This document shows, one piece after another, positions 36,790 through 36,849 of a DNA stretch of 36,849 nucleotides (position 1 is the stretch's first letter; each line of letters begins with the position of its first letter). Origin of the DNA: Weeksellaceae bacterium TAE3-ERU29 (GTDB lineage Bacteria; Bacteroidota; Bacteroidia; Flavobacteriales; Weeksellaceae). The notes below the pieces were generated by a model, which saw only the letters and a list, made by a program, of their open reading frames with translations, did not search any database and had not been told where the DNA came from. Where the stretch lies: contig JAHUUM010000022.1 in assembly GCA_019218445.1 (NCBI GenBank), positions 1 to 36,849 of the forward strand, given 5' to 3'. The position numbers and the translations under genes are program-made.

Positions 36790-36849
36790 ACCCGTTGTGC
36801 ATTTTAAATTATCTTGACTTTGATATTATTAATATTTCTATTAAATATT
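36790..36849 (-). mobile_element. right end of a second IS982 copy, cut by the window edge
   Basis: The bases from ACCCGTTGTGCATTTTAAAT onward are the reverse complement of 17296-17355, with 59 of 60 equal and the only difference at the last base of the window. The element therefore continues to the right, in the opposite orientation to the copy at 16374-17355. Confidence 0.92.
36804..36849 (-). CDS. IS982-family transposase, C-terminal end only
   Basis: The last 14 or so codons and stop of the transposase, equivalent to the end of the 16460-17341 gene (NRNINNIKVKII then stop). The rest lies outside the window, so integrity cannot be judged. Confidence 0.8.
   Translation of the reverse strand, partial: IFNRNINNIKVKII

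Overview
This window looks like the chromosome of a low-GC (about 30% by eye) member of the Bacteroidota, most likely Flavobacteriales/Weeksellaceae-like. The supporting signs are AT-rich leaders without Shine-Dalgarno sites, repeated promoters of the Bacteroidota type (TTTG, about 19 bases, TAnnTTTG), a signal-peptide GH2 beta-galactosidase, a eukaryotic-type glycogen branching enzyme, a two-lipoyl pyruvate dehydrogenase E2 and class D beta-lactamase sequence. The genus cannot be fixed from the sequence alone.

Layout. 1-8130: secreted beta-galactosidase, an IS3-family element with a poly-A frameshift site sitting between lacZ and its probable terminator, a GreA-like/CPA1 antiporter pair, thioredoxin, and two tandem tRNA-Asp genes. 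8130-18012: an accessory interval rich in damaged genes. It holds a small lipoprotein, two genes preceded by copies of a promoter-bearing 100-bp direct repeat (the second gene frameshifted), the 3' third of a class D beta-lactamase, and a minus-strand tandem array of six near-contiguous paralogues plus a 20-codon stump. 18013-36849: mostly conserved housekeeping genes. These are comM, cdd, pdhA-pdhC, clpC, a ytxH-like gene, an amidohydrolase, fabG, glgB, a deoxynucleoside kinase, a TPR protein-gyrA operon, and one uncharacterised gene next to the edge of a second IS982 copy.

The most unusual feature is the array at 10708-17786. Six genes each end in the same 179-codon, propeller-like C-terminal module, exactly 537 bp every time and about 95% identical in the pair I counted. 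Each module is joined at a sharp boundary, at a conserved Trp-Gln-His, to an N-terminal module of about 145-156 residues. The N-terminal modules come in at least five types, in the order E-A-B-A-C-D-(D stump). Spacing is from a 1-nt overlap to 8 nt, so the array is one operon. The first gene is split by an IS982 element with a perfect 8-bp target duplication. Removing the element and one repeat restores a 335-codon frame. Directly upstream, 9 nt away, is the broken 3' end of another gene abutting comM, so the operon's former leading gene appears to have been lost. The constant/variable design suggests a diversification cassette or a set of specificity proteins, for example immunity proteins of a lost effector. 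That function is inference.

The two IS982 copies are in opposite orientation and bracket about 19.4 kb (17356-36789), which could invert by recombination between them. Eight intrinsic terminators are visible, four sharing a related stem core.
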